From Rhodohalobacter sulfatireducens (GTDB lineage: Bacteria; Bacteroidota; Rhodothermia; Balneolales; Balneolaceae), in the NCBI RefSeq assembly GCF_022012475.1, contig NZ_JAKLWS010000010.1:1-64000 (forward strand): 64,000 bases of DNA, given 5' to 3'. The translations under genes were made by a program, and so were the position numbers. This document shows, one piece after another, positions 44,178 through 53,249 of the stretch (the stretch's first letter is position 1; every line of letters starts with the position of its first letter). A model generated the notes under the pieces. The model was not told the DNA's origin and searched no databases. It was given only the letters and a program-made list of their open reading frames with translations.

Positions 44178-45110
44178 TTAGAGTTTCAGACTCCATCCTA
44201 TTCCAAAAACCTGGTCGGCAGATGATTCACTCAAGCCAAGAGTAAACGTACTATTTAATGAAATTCGATTAGATGCAAAAAGTCCAACCCCAAAACTGAG
44301 ATTCATGGGGGGATCGTAATCCTTAATAATCTCTGTATATCCGCTAAATGTACTGTTGATAAACCACTTCCCTTGTCCGAATGTCCGTGTGAGCCCGGCA
44401 CTGTAAGTAAGAGGATCTTTTAATTCCAGGTCGGGCATATTTCCAAGCCACCATCTCATGAAATTAGTATACATAAAGAATTTTCCAAAGCGCTGGGAAA
44501 GGGATATCCCGACTCCATAATCCCACTCGCCGGTACCAAACCCGTTGTTTGGATCAGCAAATGGAATTTTGAATCCTGAGTTTAACTGAATGTTGCTGGA
44601 ACCTGAGCCCGAACTGTATAATTTGAGACTTGCATAAATATTTGGATCTCCAAAGCTGGATTGAGTATATGAAGTGGTATCTGGAAGTGTGATTGGTACT
44701 TCTTCAGATTCGGCAACTAGAATCGGAGTACTATAGCTTCCACTACCGTATTGATTTTTTGAACCATTCCCATTTTTGCCTCCCTTACCGGGTCTGCGAC
44801 CCGTCGAATCTGCGAGACCTCCATGCTGAGGACCACCGGTTGGTAATTGTCCGGCTGCACTGTATGAGATCCATGGTGAATTTTGAACAATAAACGGCAC
44901 GGAAAAGGAGACGGAGAATTTATCTCCTACATAGCCCAATCCATTGGATGCAGAAAAACTGCTCGTTGATTCATCAAAAAAATAGGAGCCGGTTGCGTAC
45001 TGTACATTCCCATGGTATGATACCTGTTGAGCCTGTACACAACCGACTACCAAAGTAACCCCAAGTAACGCCACCGTGAATATTCTGCGATTTCGTCTCT
45101 GGATTTCCAA
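44178..45110 (-). CDS. Outer-membrane beta-barrel protein with a Gly/Asn/Lys-rich loop
   Basis: The 310-residue product has a signal peptide (LLGVTLVVGCVQAQQ) and then alternating-hydrophobicity strands typical of a transmembrane barrel (FSVSFSVPFIVQNSPWISYS; IYASLKLYSSGSGSSNIQLN; MYTNFMRWWLGNMPDLELKD; WFINSTFSGYTEIIKDYD). It ends in an aromatic-rich strand (VFGIGWSLKL), as barrels inserted by BamA do. A disordered segment (GRRPGKGGKNGNGSKNQYGS) probably forms a large surface or periplasmic loop. It resembles the meta-pathway (phenol degradation) barrel family only in outline. The next gene, on the same strand, encodes a poly-Gln secreted protein. Confidence 0.7.
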   Translation of the reverse strand: MEIQRRNRRIFTVALLGVTLVVGCVQAQQVSYHGNVQYATGSYFFDESTSSFSASNGLGYVGDKFSVSFSVPFIVQNSPWISYSAAGQLPTGGPQHGGLADSTGRRPGKGGKNGNGSKNQYGSGSYSTPILVAESEEVPITLPDTTSYTQSSFGDPNIYASLKLYSSGSGSSNIQLNSGFKIPFADPNNGFGTGEWDYGVGISLSQRFGKFFMYTNFMRWWLGNMPDLELKDPLTYSAGLTRTFGQGKWFINSTFSGYTEIIKDYDPPMNLSFGVGLFASNRISLNSTFTLGLSESSADQVFGIGWSLKL

Positions 45111-45155
45111 TTGGACCTCCTCTCATAGTTACCTGTTTCGAAAAACAAGCCTTGG

Positions 45156-45671
45156 TTAATTTGATTGATGAATTCTATCTTGATCTCGCAACCTATCTCT
45201 TATTTGATCCATCGTTTGCAAGGCATCTTCAGCCTGACCAGTCATGTCATTCAGGTGCAGTCGCAGGCGGTCCATGTCTCGTTGCATGTCTCGATCCTGA
45301 ATCATATCACGATCTTGCAGCATTAGGTTACACTGCTGGGCTGCATTTTTCATGTTGCCAATGGTCAGTCCGAGTTGTTCACCAAATCGATGCATATTTT
45401 GAAATTGGTTTCGCAACTGTTCATTCTGTGTTTGCTGCATTCGACGATTCATATCCTGGTTCATTGCATAGGTACGTTCCTGAAGTCGATTCATCCGCTG
45501 CATCATTTGCTGCATCTGCTGCATATGTTGCTGCATTTGTTGTTGCATCTGTTGCTCCTGTTGTTGCTGTTGCTGCTGTTGTTGTTGCTGACCTCGTTGT
45601 TGAGCAAAAACATTAACAGTCAAAAAAAGCAGCATCAATAGTACTGAAGTCATTCTTGTTATTTTTTTCAT
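45156..45671 (-). CDS. Secreted poly-glutamine helical protein, hypothetical
   Basis: The 171 residues start with a clear signal peptide (TSVLLMLLFLTVNVFAQQ). The mature protein opens with an almost pure Gln tract (11 consecutive Gln, then QMQQQMQQHMQQMQQ) built from CAG and CAA codons. After it come long Met/Gln/Arg/Asp-rich helices with MQDRDM-type repeats (IQDRDMQRDMDRLRLHLND). Coiled-coil assembly is likely. The tract is encoded by trinucleotide repeats around 45540-45600 and may be length-variable. A Leu-rich frame on the opposite strand is an artefact of this composition. The gene is 45 bp upstream of the barrel gene, so the two are probably co-transcribed. Confidence 0.72.
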   Translation of the reverse strand: MKKITRMTSVLLMLLFLTVNVFAQQRGQQQQQQQQQQQEQQMQQQMQQHMQQMQQMMQRMNRLQERTYAMNQDMNRRMQQTQNEQLRNQFQNMHRFGEQLGLTIGNMKNAAQQCNLMLQDRDMIQDRDMQRDMDRLRLHLNDMTGQAEDALQTMDQIRDRLRDQDRIHQSN

Positions 45672-46168
45672 GACATCTCCTGATCTCTGATTATTGGTAA
45701 GATGATCTACAAAAGTAGTTTAGACATAAACAAGCTTTGGAAATAACAATTAACTCAACACAGCATGTAATTAAATTCCGCAAATTAGCATAGTACAAAT
45801 GACTACAAGGCTTCGAAATATACGGTTCTCCCGATCTATCCTGCCTTTCAGATTAACTGCATCATCAATTTATGCGGCATCTAGAGTATTTTATTTAAGC
45901 AAATTCCTGCTTTTTAAATCTATAGGGTAACGTCAGGGCAAACTACTCTTTGTATTTGCTCTATATCTTTTCTGTACAAAAATAAAAAAGTAATTACAGT
46001 ACAGGAGGGTAAGCAATATTCTTACAAATGTGATTGAAATACCTTTCATATCAGAATAGTAAATCATAGTAGTCTTCTGGGGTTTAAGGAGGATATTATA
46101 TAACAAGAAAGAGTGAGTAATTATGCTCAAAAACAAGAACAAAAATAAACAAGATGAGAGGTAAACAG
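45672..46168. other. 497-bp divergent promoter region
   Basis: It separates the poly-Gln gene from the Gly-rich lipoprotein gene. A TAAGGAGGATAT box at 46086-46097 resembles a ribosome-binding site, but no start codon sits at the right distance. A 13-codon Lys/Asn-rich frame (46123-46164) ends just before the lipoprotein start and may be chance or a leader peptide. Confidence 0.35.
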
Positions 46169-47269
46169 ATGAGAACAACAAAAAGATATCTGCAAAACTT
46201 ACTGCCTCTTTTATTAATTCTAATCTGGGCGTGCGAAACCCCATTAGAAATATCAGATAAGGCAGAAGTAAGTTCGTTGGACTCCGATTTGATCGCGTTG
46301 GCAAAACCAACAGATGGAGATAAGGTAGGTAATAATCTGTCTTTTCCAGTTATATGGTCAGATGGAGTAGTGAAACCTTTAAGAGGTACATATGGTACTC
46401 CACAATTTGACGGATTATTTTTTACAGCCGATGGATATGATTGGTATGTACAAAATGATGATCTGAACACATGGCAGGCTGCTTCTGTAAATGCCGTTAC
46501 AGAAGTAGGTTACGAATCTCCGGTGGTTGTTTCTTCCATTGACTGGGGAGACAACCTGGAATCAAAAGCATGGCCGTTTGGTGCACAGGTTCGGGTTGAA
46601 ACAGTACTTTACAAAACCTTGAGCACACCAATGGATGCCTATACAATGCAAATCGAAGATCCAAGTGTTTCGGGCCTTGCAGAAGTATGGGGAACCAATG
46701 GAGTAATCTATCCAAGTAGTGAGGCTACTGTGTATTCCGGTACAGCCAAACTGGTGATTCAGCAACTGCTTAAAGAACGCGATGATCCTACATTGACAAC
46801 CACCTGGGACCCGGTACTTTCTCAATGGACAGGTGACATCGGATCTCCGCTATTTGAAAGTGGTGTATGGAACGCAGTGGATGGACCATCCGGATATTCA
46901 GCCGAGATCAACGTTCAAGGAAAAGTAATCTACGGATACAACTGGGTGACCCGTAGAACTGCTGCTGGCCCCGGGGACTATCGAATTACGTTTGTCCTGG
47001 ATCCCAACAGCATCGTGACCTACAATACCGACTTCGACAGTAATACAATTATCGTACTCAAAGAAGAAGAAGAGGAAGAAGTTGTCATTCAAGAGGAACC
47101 AGACCTTGCTGGTGGAGTAGCTATAATTGATGCTGTGAATAACCTTACCTATATGGATGTTCGCCTTACACTAAAAAGCGGTAGCGGAAAACCCGGTGGC
47201 GGTGATGGAAATAAAGGTAACGGCGGCGGTAAACCTGATGATGGCGGTAAAGGTCAGAAAGGCAACTAA
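46169..47269 (+). CDS. Secreted lipoprotein with Gly/Lys/Asn-rich C-terminal tail, hypothetical
   Basis: The 366-residue product has a lipoprotein signal (NLLPLLLILIWAC) and mostly beta-rich sequence with many Trp and Tyr (FFTADGYDWYVQNDDLNTWQ; WNAVDGPSGYSAEINVQGKV; VIYGYNWVTRR). An acidic run of Glu (EEEEEEVVIQEE) follows, and a low-complexity tail of GGGDGNKGNGGGK type. ATG 46169 is preferred to 46154 because GAGAGGT then acts as its ribosome-binding site. The tail resembles the loop of the barrel protein at 44178, suggesting that the two may act in one surface system. A strong terminator follows 30 bp after the stop. Confidence 0.7.
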   Translation: MRTTKRYLQNLLPLLLILIWACETPLEISDKAEVSSLDSDLIALAKPTDGDKVGNNLSFPVIWSDGVVKPLRGTYGTPQFDGLFFTADGYDWYVQNDDLNTWQAASVNAVTEVGYESPVVVSSIDWGDNLESKAWPFGAQVRVETVLYKTLSTPMDAYTMQIEDPSVSGLAEVWGTNGVIYPSSEATVYSGTAKLVIQQLLKERDDPTLTTTWDPVLSQWTGDIGSPLFESGVWNAVDGPSGYSAEINVQGKVIYGYNWVTRRTAAGPGDYRITFVLDPNSIVTYNTDFDSNTIIVLKEEEEEEVVIQEEPDLAGGVAIIDAVNNLTYMDVRLTLKSGSGKPGGGDGNKGNGGGKPDDGGKGQKGN

Positions 47270-47298
47270 TAATTTAAATCAAACTTATAAACCACAAG

Positions 47299-47340
47299 AA
47301 TTGCCGGTTAAGAAATTGTCATTAACCGGCAATTTTTTTG
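47299..47340 (+). terminator. Rho-independent terminator
   Basis: A perfect 13-bp stem, AATTGCCGGTTAA (47299-47311) with TTAACCGGCAATT (47322-47334), has a 10-base loop and runs into a T-tract. It ends the lipoprotein transcript and shows that the downstream frame starts afresh at 47361. Confidence 0.88.
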
Positions 47341-47360
47341 TAAAGAAAGGGAGAAATATT

Positions 47361-48056
47361 ATGAAATTGCTAAATTTATTAGTAATGGTTCCTATAGCAT
47401 TCTTGATACTGCTGACTAGCTTTGATAGTCCAACGGGAATTAACGAAGACAAGCTCCAATCCAATTCGTCCATATCTGAAGAGTTGTTTCAAACAAATTT
47501 TGGAATAGATAAATTGCATGCAACAGCTGAATTTTGGGCAAAATGGCAGGGATGTGACGGCGGCCATGATAATCCAGATGACAATAGTGGTGGATACAGT
47601 GGAAATCTTGAAGATTGAACCACTCACCATGACTCTGAAGCTTATGAAGGTGGATATTAAGATGGCTATCATTGAGCTCAGGGATGTAAGGGAGCACGTC
47701 CTGATCGTGAATTTTATCTGCAGTTTAATGCTAAACTCATGAAAGATGTAAAAGGAGCTGTTGATTTCAAGGGGAGATCGGACTATGAAGGAGTTAATTT
47801 CAACTGTCCGGTAAGTTGGATTCAGGCTGGTAAGGAATCAAACGAAATAGTATATAGATGTGTAGTAAACGGAGGAGGATTGAATCGTGGGTGTCTTCTC
47901 TTTTCAATGCAAGATAATGGAGAAGGTAAAAATATGGCAGCAGATCGAGTACTGTGTCGACTCTATGGATTTTCAAATGCACCCTGCCATTTGCCCGATC
48001 ACTTTCCAAAAGGTTTCCCGATTGCACTATACGCCAGTACCTTACTTGTGCATTAA
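47361..48056 (+). pseudogene. Secreted protein gene broken by three in-frame stops
   Basis: ATG 47361 follows an AAGGGAG box and opens with a signal-like segment (LLNLLVMVPIAFLILLTSF). The frame then hits TGA (47616-47618), TAA (47658-47660) and TGA (47673-47675) within 60 bases, yet continues open in the same frame to TAA at 48054-48056. The peptide between and after the stops stays sensible: HHDSEAYEGGY, then ARPDREFYLQFNAKLMKDVK, FNCPVSWIQAG, MQDNGEGKNMAADRVLCRLY. Each stop could come from a single C-to-T change (CGA, CAA, CGA). I know no function; DNGEG...ADRV motifs recur in secreted proteins of this phylum. The 85-residue N-terminal part alone might still be made. Confidence 0.68.
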
Positions 48057-48137
48057 TAAAATCCGATATTCTTAAATAATATTCTATTCATTCGGGCAGA
48101 TCTTTTCTCCTGAATAAGCCTCATCAATCTTAAAAAA

Positions 48138-49184
48138 TTACGGTTTACCCAAAAGAACACCGATCGGTTTCAGTTGTTCAAACTCGTCAAAAATCACCTT
48201 CAAAACTCCAACAATCGGGATGAACAAAATCATGCCCGAAACGCCCCAAATAGAAGCTCCGGCAAAAATGGCGATCAAAGCAACCAGCGGATTTAATTTT
48301 ACCTGAGAGCCCACCACATAAGGAGTAATCAGGTTGTTTTCTAATAACTGTATCAGCCATAAAGAGATGAGTACACCAACCGGATAGAACAATGATCCGG
48401 ACGTTGCCAGCGAATATAACACTACAACTACGGACGAGATAAAGACTCCGATATAGGGAATCAGGTTAAAGAGAGCCAGGAATACAGCAAAGAAAAAAGC
48501 GAATTTTATATCGAAAAGAGTCAGAACTATATAAAATAGGACGGCTACGATAAGGGTTACAATGACCAGTCCCCGCAAATACTGCTGTACCACCTTCATG
48601 ATTTTATTGAAGATGGTTTGAGTTTGCTGATAATGGACTGCAAGCTGAATTGTACCCCTATAGAATTGATCTCTGTAATAGAGCATAAAAAAGATATAGA
48701 GCGGTATAACGCTGATCACCGTAATGATCCGAAATACGGAATAGAGTGAATTCCTAACTTCCGTGAGTCCCGTTTGAATGAATTGAGAAATGGAATTTAA
48801 TGCCTGTTGAGTTAAAAGTTCATGAGAGATACCAAGCCGAATTTCAAGCAGGTGCTGCAGCTCCGAAGTCCAGGCACTCAGAGTACTGGTTACAGCCGGA
48901 ATATCTCCAAGCAAACCCGCCACTTGTACAGACAACAGGTAAAGTATAAATCCAACCAAAACTGTTACTACCAGAAGCACGGTGATGATTGCGAGCCATC
49001 GGGGAAATTTTATATGTTCCAATTTTTCCGTCAGCGGCAATATTAACAGGGCAATGAATACCGCCCACACCAATGGAAGTAAGATAAATTGAGTCTCGAT
49101 CATAATGTGAACCGTTAAAACCCCGATCACTAACAAAGCAGCGGTTTTTAACAGCGTCGAATTTTCCATCTTCTCTTGAGCCAT
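48138..49184 (-). CDS. AI-2E family transporter (PerM/TqsA-like)
   Basis: The 348-residue membrane protein has the family pattern of two N-terminal helix pairs (TAALLVIGVLTVHIMIETQF; RWLAIITVLLVVTVLVGFIL), a long soluble stretch (LGDIPAVTSTLSAWTSELQH), and a C-terminal block of helices carrying NLIPYIGVFISSVVVVLYSL, LENNLITPYVVGSQVKLNPL and GASIWGVSGMILFIPIVGVL. Members export autoinducer-2 or, in other cases, exchange ions; the real substrate here is unknown. It is a single gene between the broken gene and the protein at 49342. Confidence 0.88.
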   Translation of the reverse strand: MAQEKMENSTLLKTAALLVIGVLTVHIMIETQFILLPLVWAVFIALLILPLTEKLEHIKFPRWLAIITVLLVVTVLVGFILYLLSVQVAGLLGDIPAVTSTLSAWTSELQHLLEIRLGISHELLTQQALNSISQFIQTGLTEVRNSLYSVFRIITVISVIPLYIFFMLYYRDQFYRGTIQLAVHYQQTQTIFNKIMKVVQQYLRGLVIVTLIVAVLFYIVLTLFDIKFAFFFAVFLALFNLIPYIGVFISSVVVVLYSLATSGSLFYPVGVLISLWLIQLLENNLITPYVVGSQVKLNPLVALIAIFAGASIWGVSGMILFIPIVGVLKVIFDEFEQLKPIGVLLGKP

Positions 49185-49341
49185 AATGTAATATGAGTAG
49201 AAAGGTGATTCATATTCAATCAGGAATACCCTTATAAAAACAGTCAGTTATCCACTACATTATAAAGTAAATCACGACTACAGACTTGAACTCAGTAATC
49301 CAATATATAGTAATTATAAAATCATTAAATGAGAGTTAATA

Positions 49342-50142
49342 ATGTTCAATACAGATCTGTTTAAGAAGATTTTAACTATAACATTCATTATTACCCTTTT
49401 TTCTTACACTGAGGCTTTTTCCCAGTATAGGGCTTCTTTGGTTGAAAAGTCGTTACTATCTTCCTCAATTCAAGATTCTGTAACAGCAGAGCAGCAAGAA
49501 ATTTTACTTGGCTTGATGGACCAGGGTTTTCAAACACTGTCCGATCAAGGTCGAAGGGGGCGCCGGACTGGCGGATTTGTATTACTTGGCCTTGGTGCAG
49601 GGACCGCTGTAGGAGGAGCAGCAACGTTAGCTTTTGGTGAAGGAGATGATGCGCGAATGGTCGGTTATTCACTCTTAGGCGGGGGTGCACTACTCAGTGG
49701 CTTGAGCCTGATTCCGTTTAATATTCGATCTGAATCCGAACGGTTAAATGAGGAGTTCGAACAGATGCCGGAAAGGACCCCGCGTGAAATTCAGCAAAAA
49801 TATGTCTATTGGGACAGGCGTTTTTCAGAACTGGCTCAAAAATGGCGCAGAGAACGGATTATTGGCGGGGTTACGACCATCGTCTCCGGCGGGATTACGA
49901 GCATTGCAGTTGCCTATTCATCAGATTCAAATGATCCGAATACATATATCTGGCCTGCAGTAGGCGGATTGATTGGAGGTATTTCCAGTTTCCTTATTGA
50001 ATCTGACAAGGAAAGCCAATATAAAATCTACCGAGGTGCAAAAAACGACCTCTTATCAAACAGGCATCAAGCAGAATGGAACGTCAGATTGGCTCCAACT
50101 GTGTACGGCGGACTGGTTGGTTCGATTCATGTACAATTTTAA
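49342..50142 (+). CDS. Secreted/membrane protein with two glycine-rich hydrophobic hairpins, hypothetical
   Basis: The 266 residues begin with a signal peptide (FIITLFSYTEAFSQYR). Two Gly-rich hydrophobic regions follow, about 76-125 (VLLGLGAGTAVGGAATLAFG, GYSLLGGGALLSGLSLIPF) and about 172-215 (IIGGVTTIVSGGITSIAVAY, WPAVGGLIGGISSFLI), each followed by charged helices (RRFSELAQKWRRER). The end NVRLAPTVYGGLVGSIHVQF looks like a final outer-membrane strand. I do not recognise the family. It precedes the CIA30 gene by 90 bp, but no functional link is evident. Confidence 0.62.
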   Translation: MFNTDLFKKILTITFIITLFSYTEAFSQYRASLVEKSLLSSSIQDSVTAEQQEILLGLMDQGFQTLSDQGRRGRRTGGFVLLGLGAGTAVGGAATLAFGEGDDARMVGYSLLGGGALLSGLSLIPFNIRSESERLNEEFEQMPERTPREIQQKYVYWDRRFSELAQKWRRERIIGGVTTIVSGGITSIAVAYSSDSNDPNTYIWPAVGGLIGGISSFLIESDKESQYKIYRGAKNDLLSNRHQAEWNVRLAPTVYGGLVGSIHVQF

Positions 50143-50231
50143 AATGATCTCCCTCAGAAAATTGTATTGTAGATAAGATCCTTTAACCGAATCCTGAGTG
50201 TCTTCACAATTAATCGAAAACATATTCATGA

Positions 50232-50735
50232 ATGATGTCTAAAACAGCCAAAGTACTATTTGACAGCAGCAAATCAACAAGCCTTAATAATTGGAGAATT
50301 GTAGACGATGTGGTGATGGGGGGGCGATCAAATGGAGCGATTGAATTCACGCCAGAAGGACACCTCCAATTTTCAGGGACGATATCCCTGGAAAATAACG
50401 GGGGATTTTCATCACTACGTTACGATTGCCCAAACACGGCTGTTGAAGGCAACAGTGTCATTAGGGTACGATTAAAAGGGGATGGCAAGCAATACCAATT
50501 CCGGGTCCGGCATAAAAACGACAGGCATTCGTTCATCACCTATTTCAATACGAAAGGTGATTGGCAATCTGTTGAATTTACTTTGCGAGAGCTCTACCCT
50601 ACCTTCCGTGGCAGGCGTTTGGATCTTCCTGATTTTAACCATGATTCAATCAGCGAAATCGGTTTTTTGATTGGAAATAAGAAAGCCGAAACCTTCAACC
50701 TGCTAATTGACAGAATCGAATTAGTCAATCCCTGA
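50232..50735 (+). CDS. CIA30 family protein
   Basis: The 167 residues match the CIA30 (complex I intermediate-associated protein 30) fold, a galactose-binding-like sandwich. Landmarks are LNNWRIVDDVVMGGRSNGAI near the start, FSGTISLENNGGFSSLRYD, and EIGFLIGNKKAETFNLLIDR at the end. In eukaryotes CIA30 helps to assemble respiratory complex I; bacterial members are widespread and mostly unstudied. There are two successive start codons (50232 and 50235). No respiratory genes lie nearby. Confidence 0.85.
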   Translation: MMSKTAKVLFDSSKSTSLNNWRIVDDVVMGGRSNGAIEFTPEGHLQFSGTISLENNGGFSSLRYDCPNTAVEGNSVIRVRLKGDGKQYQFRVRHKNDRHSFITYFNTKGDWQSVEFTLRELYPTFRGRRLDLPDFNHDSISEIGFLIGNKKAETFNLLIDRIELVNP

Positions 50736-50796
50736 GTATGAAAGTCCACCAATAACTAAAAGATTTCTGACAGGTTATTGATGGATTTGAATTGAC

Positions 50797-51768
50797 TCAA
50801 TTCAGATCAGCCATCGCATTCGTAAGAACCGTATGTGTTCTCTCATAACTCTCCTTCAAAATTGTCCGGGCATCCATTGAATCCCAATATTCTCGGTTAA
50901 AGAGTTCAACTGAAAATCCTCCGCGGAATCCGGCATTATATAGTTTGGGTATAACATCTTCATAAGGACAAATTCCTTCACCGGGAAAAACTCTGTCGGC
51001 ATCCGTCAGTTCATCCCTCGGCGGATTGGCCGGGTAATCATTCATATGCATCACGGATAGCTTGCCCGCATTAACCAGATTGATGGTATCCCAATCATTT
51101 CCACCGCGGTAGACGTGGTAAAAATCAAACAAAACAGTGGCATCGGGGTGACCACTTGCAATTGCGATATGAACACAATCAGATACTCTATGAAGGGCTC
51201 CGGTTCCCCAAACTTCCAGGATGGGAATCACACCGGTTTGATCACCGAGTTCCAAGATAGCTCGATAGCGATCGGCATATTCATCAAGTTTTGAGAGATC
51301 GATCGAATCTATTCCCTGAACAGGTGCGGCAATATAGTTTCCACCCATCGCCGCAATCATCTCCATGTCGCTGCGAAGCAGATCAAGTGCTTCTGCACGG
51401 GTATTAGCGTCATCACTGATCCACTCCGAAAAACCAATCATATTCTCGAGCAGAAGATTGTTTGATGAAAGCAATTCACCCAGCTCTTCAGCCGTACCAC
51501 CTGCATCGATAAAACTACGAATATCGCGTACCCACATCTCTATACCATCAAAACCGGCATCGCCCACCATCCGTATCTGTTCATCTGCCGGTAACTCATA
51601 TGCCTGAAGCGTGGAGGTGTTCATACTGATTCGAAAAGGTAAATCGTGAGTTTGTGCTCTATTATTTACAGGCTTACTCTTTGAAAAACCGAAACCGGTT
51701 GCAGCTCCCATAACAGCAAGACCGCTGTTTCGAATCATTTGCCTTCGCGACATTTTATTATCAGACAT
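50797..51768 (-). CDS. Sugar phosphate isomerase/epimerase-like TIM-barrel protein with Tat signal
   Basis: The 323-residue product is an AP-endonuclease-2-type TIM barrel as found in xylose-isomerase-like enzymes: GFDGIEMWVRDIRSFIDAGG, MIAAMGGNYIAAPVQGIDSI, PDATVLFDFYHVYRGGNDW, MHMNDYPANPPRDEL and FRGGFSVELFNREYWDSMD, with the expected Glu, Asp, His and Glu metal ligands. It begins with a twin-arginine signal (MSRRQMIRNSGLAVMGAATG), so it is exported. ATG 51768 is chosen because GTGGAG lies upstream as the ribosome-binding site. It probably epimerises or dehydrates a sugar in the periplasm. Confidence 0.85.
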   Translation of the reverse strand: MSDNKMSRRQMIRNSGLAVMGAATGFGFSKSKPVNNRAQTHDLPFRISMNTSTLQAYELPADEQIRMVGDAGFDGIEMWVRDIRSFIDAGGTAEELGELLSSNNLLLENMIGFSEWISDDANTRAEALDLLRSDMEMIAAMGGNYIAAPVQGIDSIDLSKLDEYADRYRAILELGDQTGVIPILEVWGTGALHRVSDCVHIAIASGHPDATVLFDFYHVYRGGNDWDTINLVNAGKLSVMHMNDYPANPPRDELTDADRVFPGEGICPYEDVIPKLYNAGFRGGFSVELFNREYWDSMDARTILKESYERTHTVLTNAMADLN

Positions 51769-51977
51769 AGAAAAACTCCACAAATTTTAAATATTCAGTG
51801 ACGAGCACATAAATAAAAAAATCTAGTTAAAAAGTCAGAGAACTATCATCCTCTTTTCAAATTTTTTCAGATTCTTTTTATATCTGTCTGATAAAATCTC
51901 TAAACTTTATGCGAAACAGTCGCCTTAAATTGAATCATAAAAACGTTTCATAAATCGAGCTACCTGAAAAAGTTATA

Positions 51978-52301
51978 ATGAACTACCTCGGGCAGAGCCC
52001 GCGAGGTATCAACGAAGAACCCGTAACATTTTGGGCAATACATGGCTTTTTTTTGGAATGTCCTCCTTTCGCCGCGTCCCGAAACATCGGGGAAGGGGGC
52101 AATGGGGATGATTCATTGTGGATCAGAATTCTAGTCATTGACATTTTTAAACTCAGAAAGTCATCCCCCGGCTCACTCCGCCTGTCCTCCGAAGCCTTGG
52201 GCGCAGGCGGGCCTGTCCTCCGAAGCCTTTGACGTAGGATGTAAAGGGGAATTTTCATCTTTTTCCGACCCAGAGGGACAGGGAATTAAACCACTTATCA
52301 T
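51978..52301 (+). repeat. Dispersed non-coding repeat, long copy with internal 19-bp duplication
   Basis: It shares start and end blocks with 27826-27983 and carries an extra central part of about 165 bp. That part has a GTCCCGAAACATCGGGG hairpin and the direct repeat GCCTGTCCTCCGAAGCCTT at 52180-52198 and 52211-52229. Parts of the centre (CTCCGAAGCCT, CGTAGGATGTAA) also occur in the inserted element at 28764-29037, and one block occurs inverted at 39406. The whole 740-bp gap 51769-52508 has no gene. Confidence 0.6.
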
Positions 52302-52508
52302 TAAAAAATTTATAAGGTCTCTAATTAAGACTTGTTGGTCTTGTTAATTTTCATACATTGTTTGTGTTCAAGCTCAAGCTTATCATCTGTTTATAAAAAA
52401 TTTATGGTTTGTTATTTCGGCTTTTTTAGTGTAGTAAAGTAGTACCATCTCCCTGCTTCATTCCCGGGACAGAGCTATATAAAGCCGGAAACGCCTTAAC
52501 CTTTATTT

Positions 52509-53123
52509 ATGCAAATACTGAGAAATCACTGGTATGATCTTGGCGGATTTCTGGCTGTCATTACATCTATTTACCTGGTTCTAAATTTCTACGATTTTAC
52601 CTACTATAAGAGCGTAGTTTATATAAACCTGATTTCACTTTTTTTACACCAACTGGAAAAGTTTCGAATTGTTGGCACATATCCCGAAATGGTAAATAGA
52701 ACTCTTTTCGAAAGTGATATTCCAGACCGATACCCTTTAAATACACAAACTGCACTTATCAATAATATTGGAATTGGGTGGTTATTTTATGTGGGAGCGG
52801 CTGTTTTGGCTGAATCGGCCATCTGGCTTGGAATTGCAACTATCGTACTCTCATTTGGCAGCTTTATTGCTCATGTATTCTTTTTTAATATCAAGGGAGG
52901 CACCTTTTTTAATGCCGGTATGATTACGAGTATCCTTCAATATTTACCTGTTACTGTAGTGTTTTTCTGGATTGTTATAGATCAGGATTACGCTTCTCTT
53001 CCTGATTACCTGATAGGCATTCCCCTTGGAGTATTATTGATTTTCCTGTACTACCTGAAAATGACAGATTGGTTAAAAGACAGAGATACTACATTCATCT
53101 TCCCGGTCAGAAATATAGTGTAA
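52509..53123 (+). CDS. HXXEE-domain membrane protein
   Basis: The 204 residues form about six membrane segments. The first two are followed by the family's signature region, here FLHQLEKFRIVGTYPEMVNR (H-x-x-E-K rather than H-x-x-E-E). Later segments include GIGWLFYVGAAVLAESAIWL, FNIKGGTFFNAGMITSI and LPDYLIGIPLGVLLIFLYYL. The membrane His and Glu suggest a metal or catalytic site, but no activity is established for the family. It is a single gene behind a repeat-rich gap. Confidence 0.75.
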   Translation: MQILRNHWYDLGGFLAVITSIYLVLNFYDFTYYKSVVYINLISLFLHQLEKFRIVGTYPEMVNRTLFESDIPDRYPLNTQTALINNIGIGWLFYVGAAVLAESAIWLGIATIVLSFGSFIAHVFFFNIKGGTFFNAGMITSILQYLPVTVVFFWIVIDQDYASLPDYLIGIPLGVLLIFLYYLKMTDWLKDRDTTFIFPVRNIV

Positions 53124-53249
53124 GGAATTGTACGATTGAGTTAAAATCAGGGGAATGATTTTTAGAAGGAGAAAGAGATTGTATAGATCTTCACACGGTA
53201 TATGTTTTTCAAAAAATCTTTGATGTAGGAAGATATCGTCTATCGATCT

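Noticed and set aside
45375-45641. Leu-rich plus-strand frame
   Set aside because: It is the complement of the CAG/CAA poly-Gln tract; the minus-strand protein has a clear signal peptide and is the real gene.
47616-47675. Recoding (selenocysteine or readthrough) of the three stops
   Set aside because: TAA is among the stops, no hairpin follows, and each is explained by one C-to-T change; inactivation is simpler.
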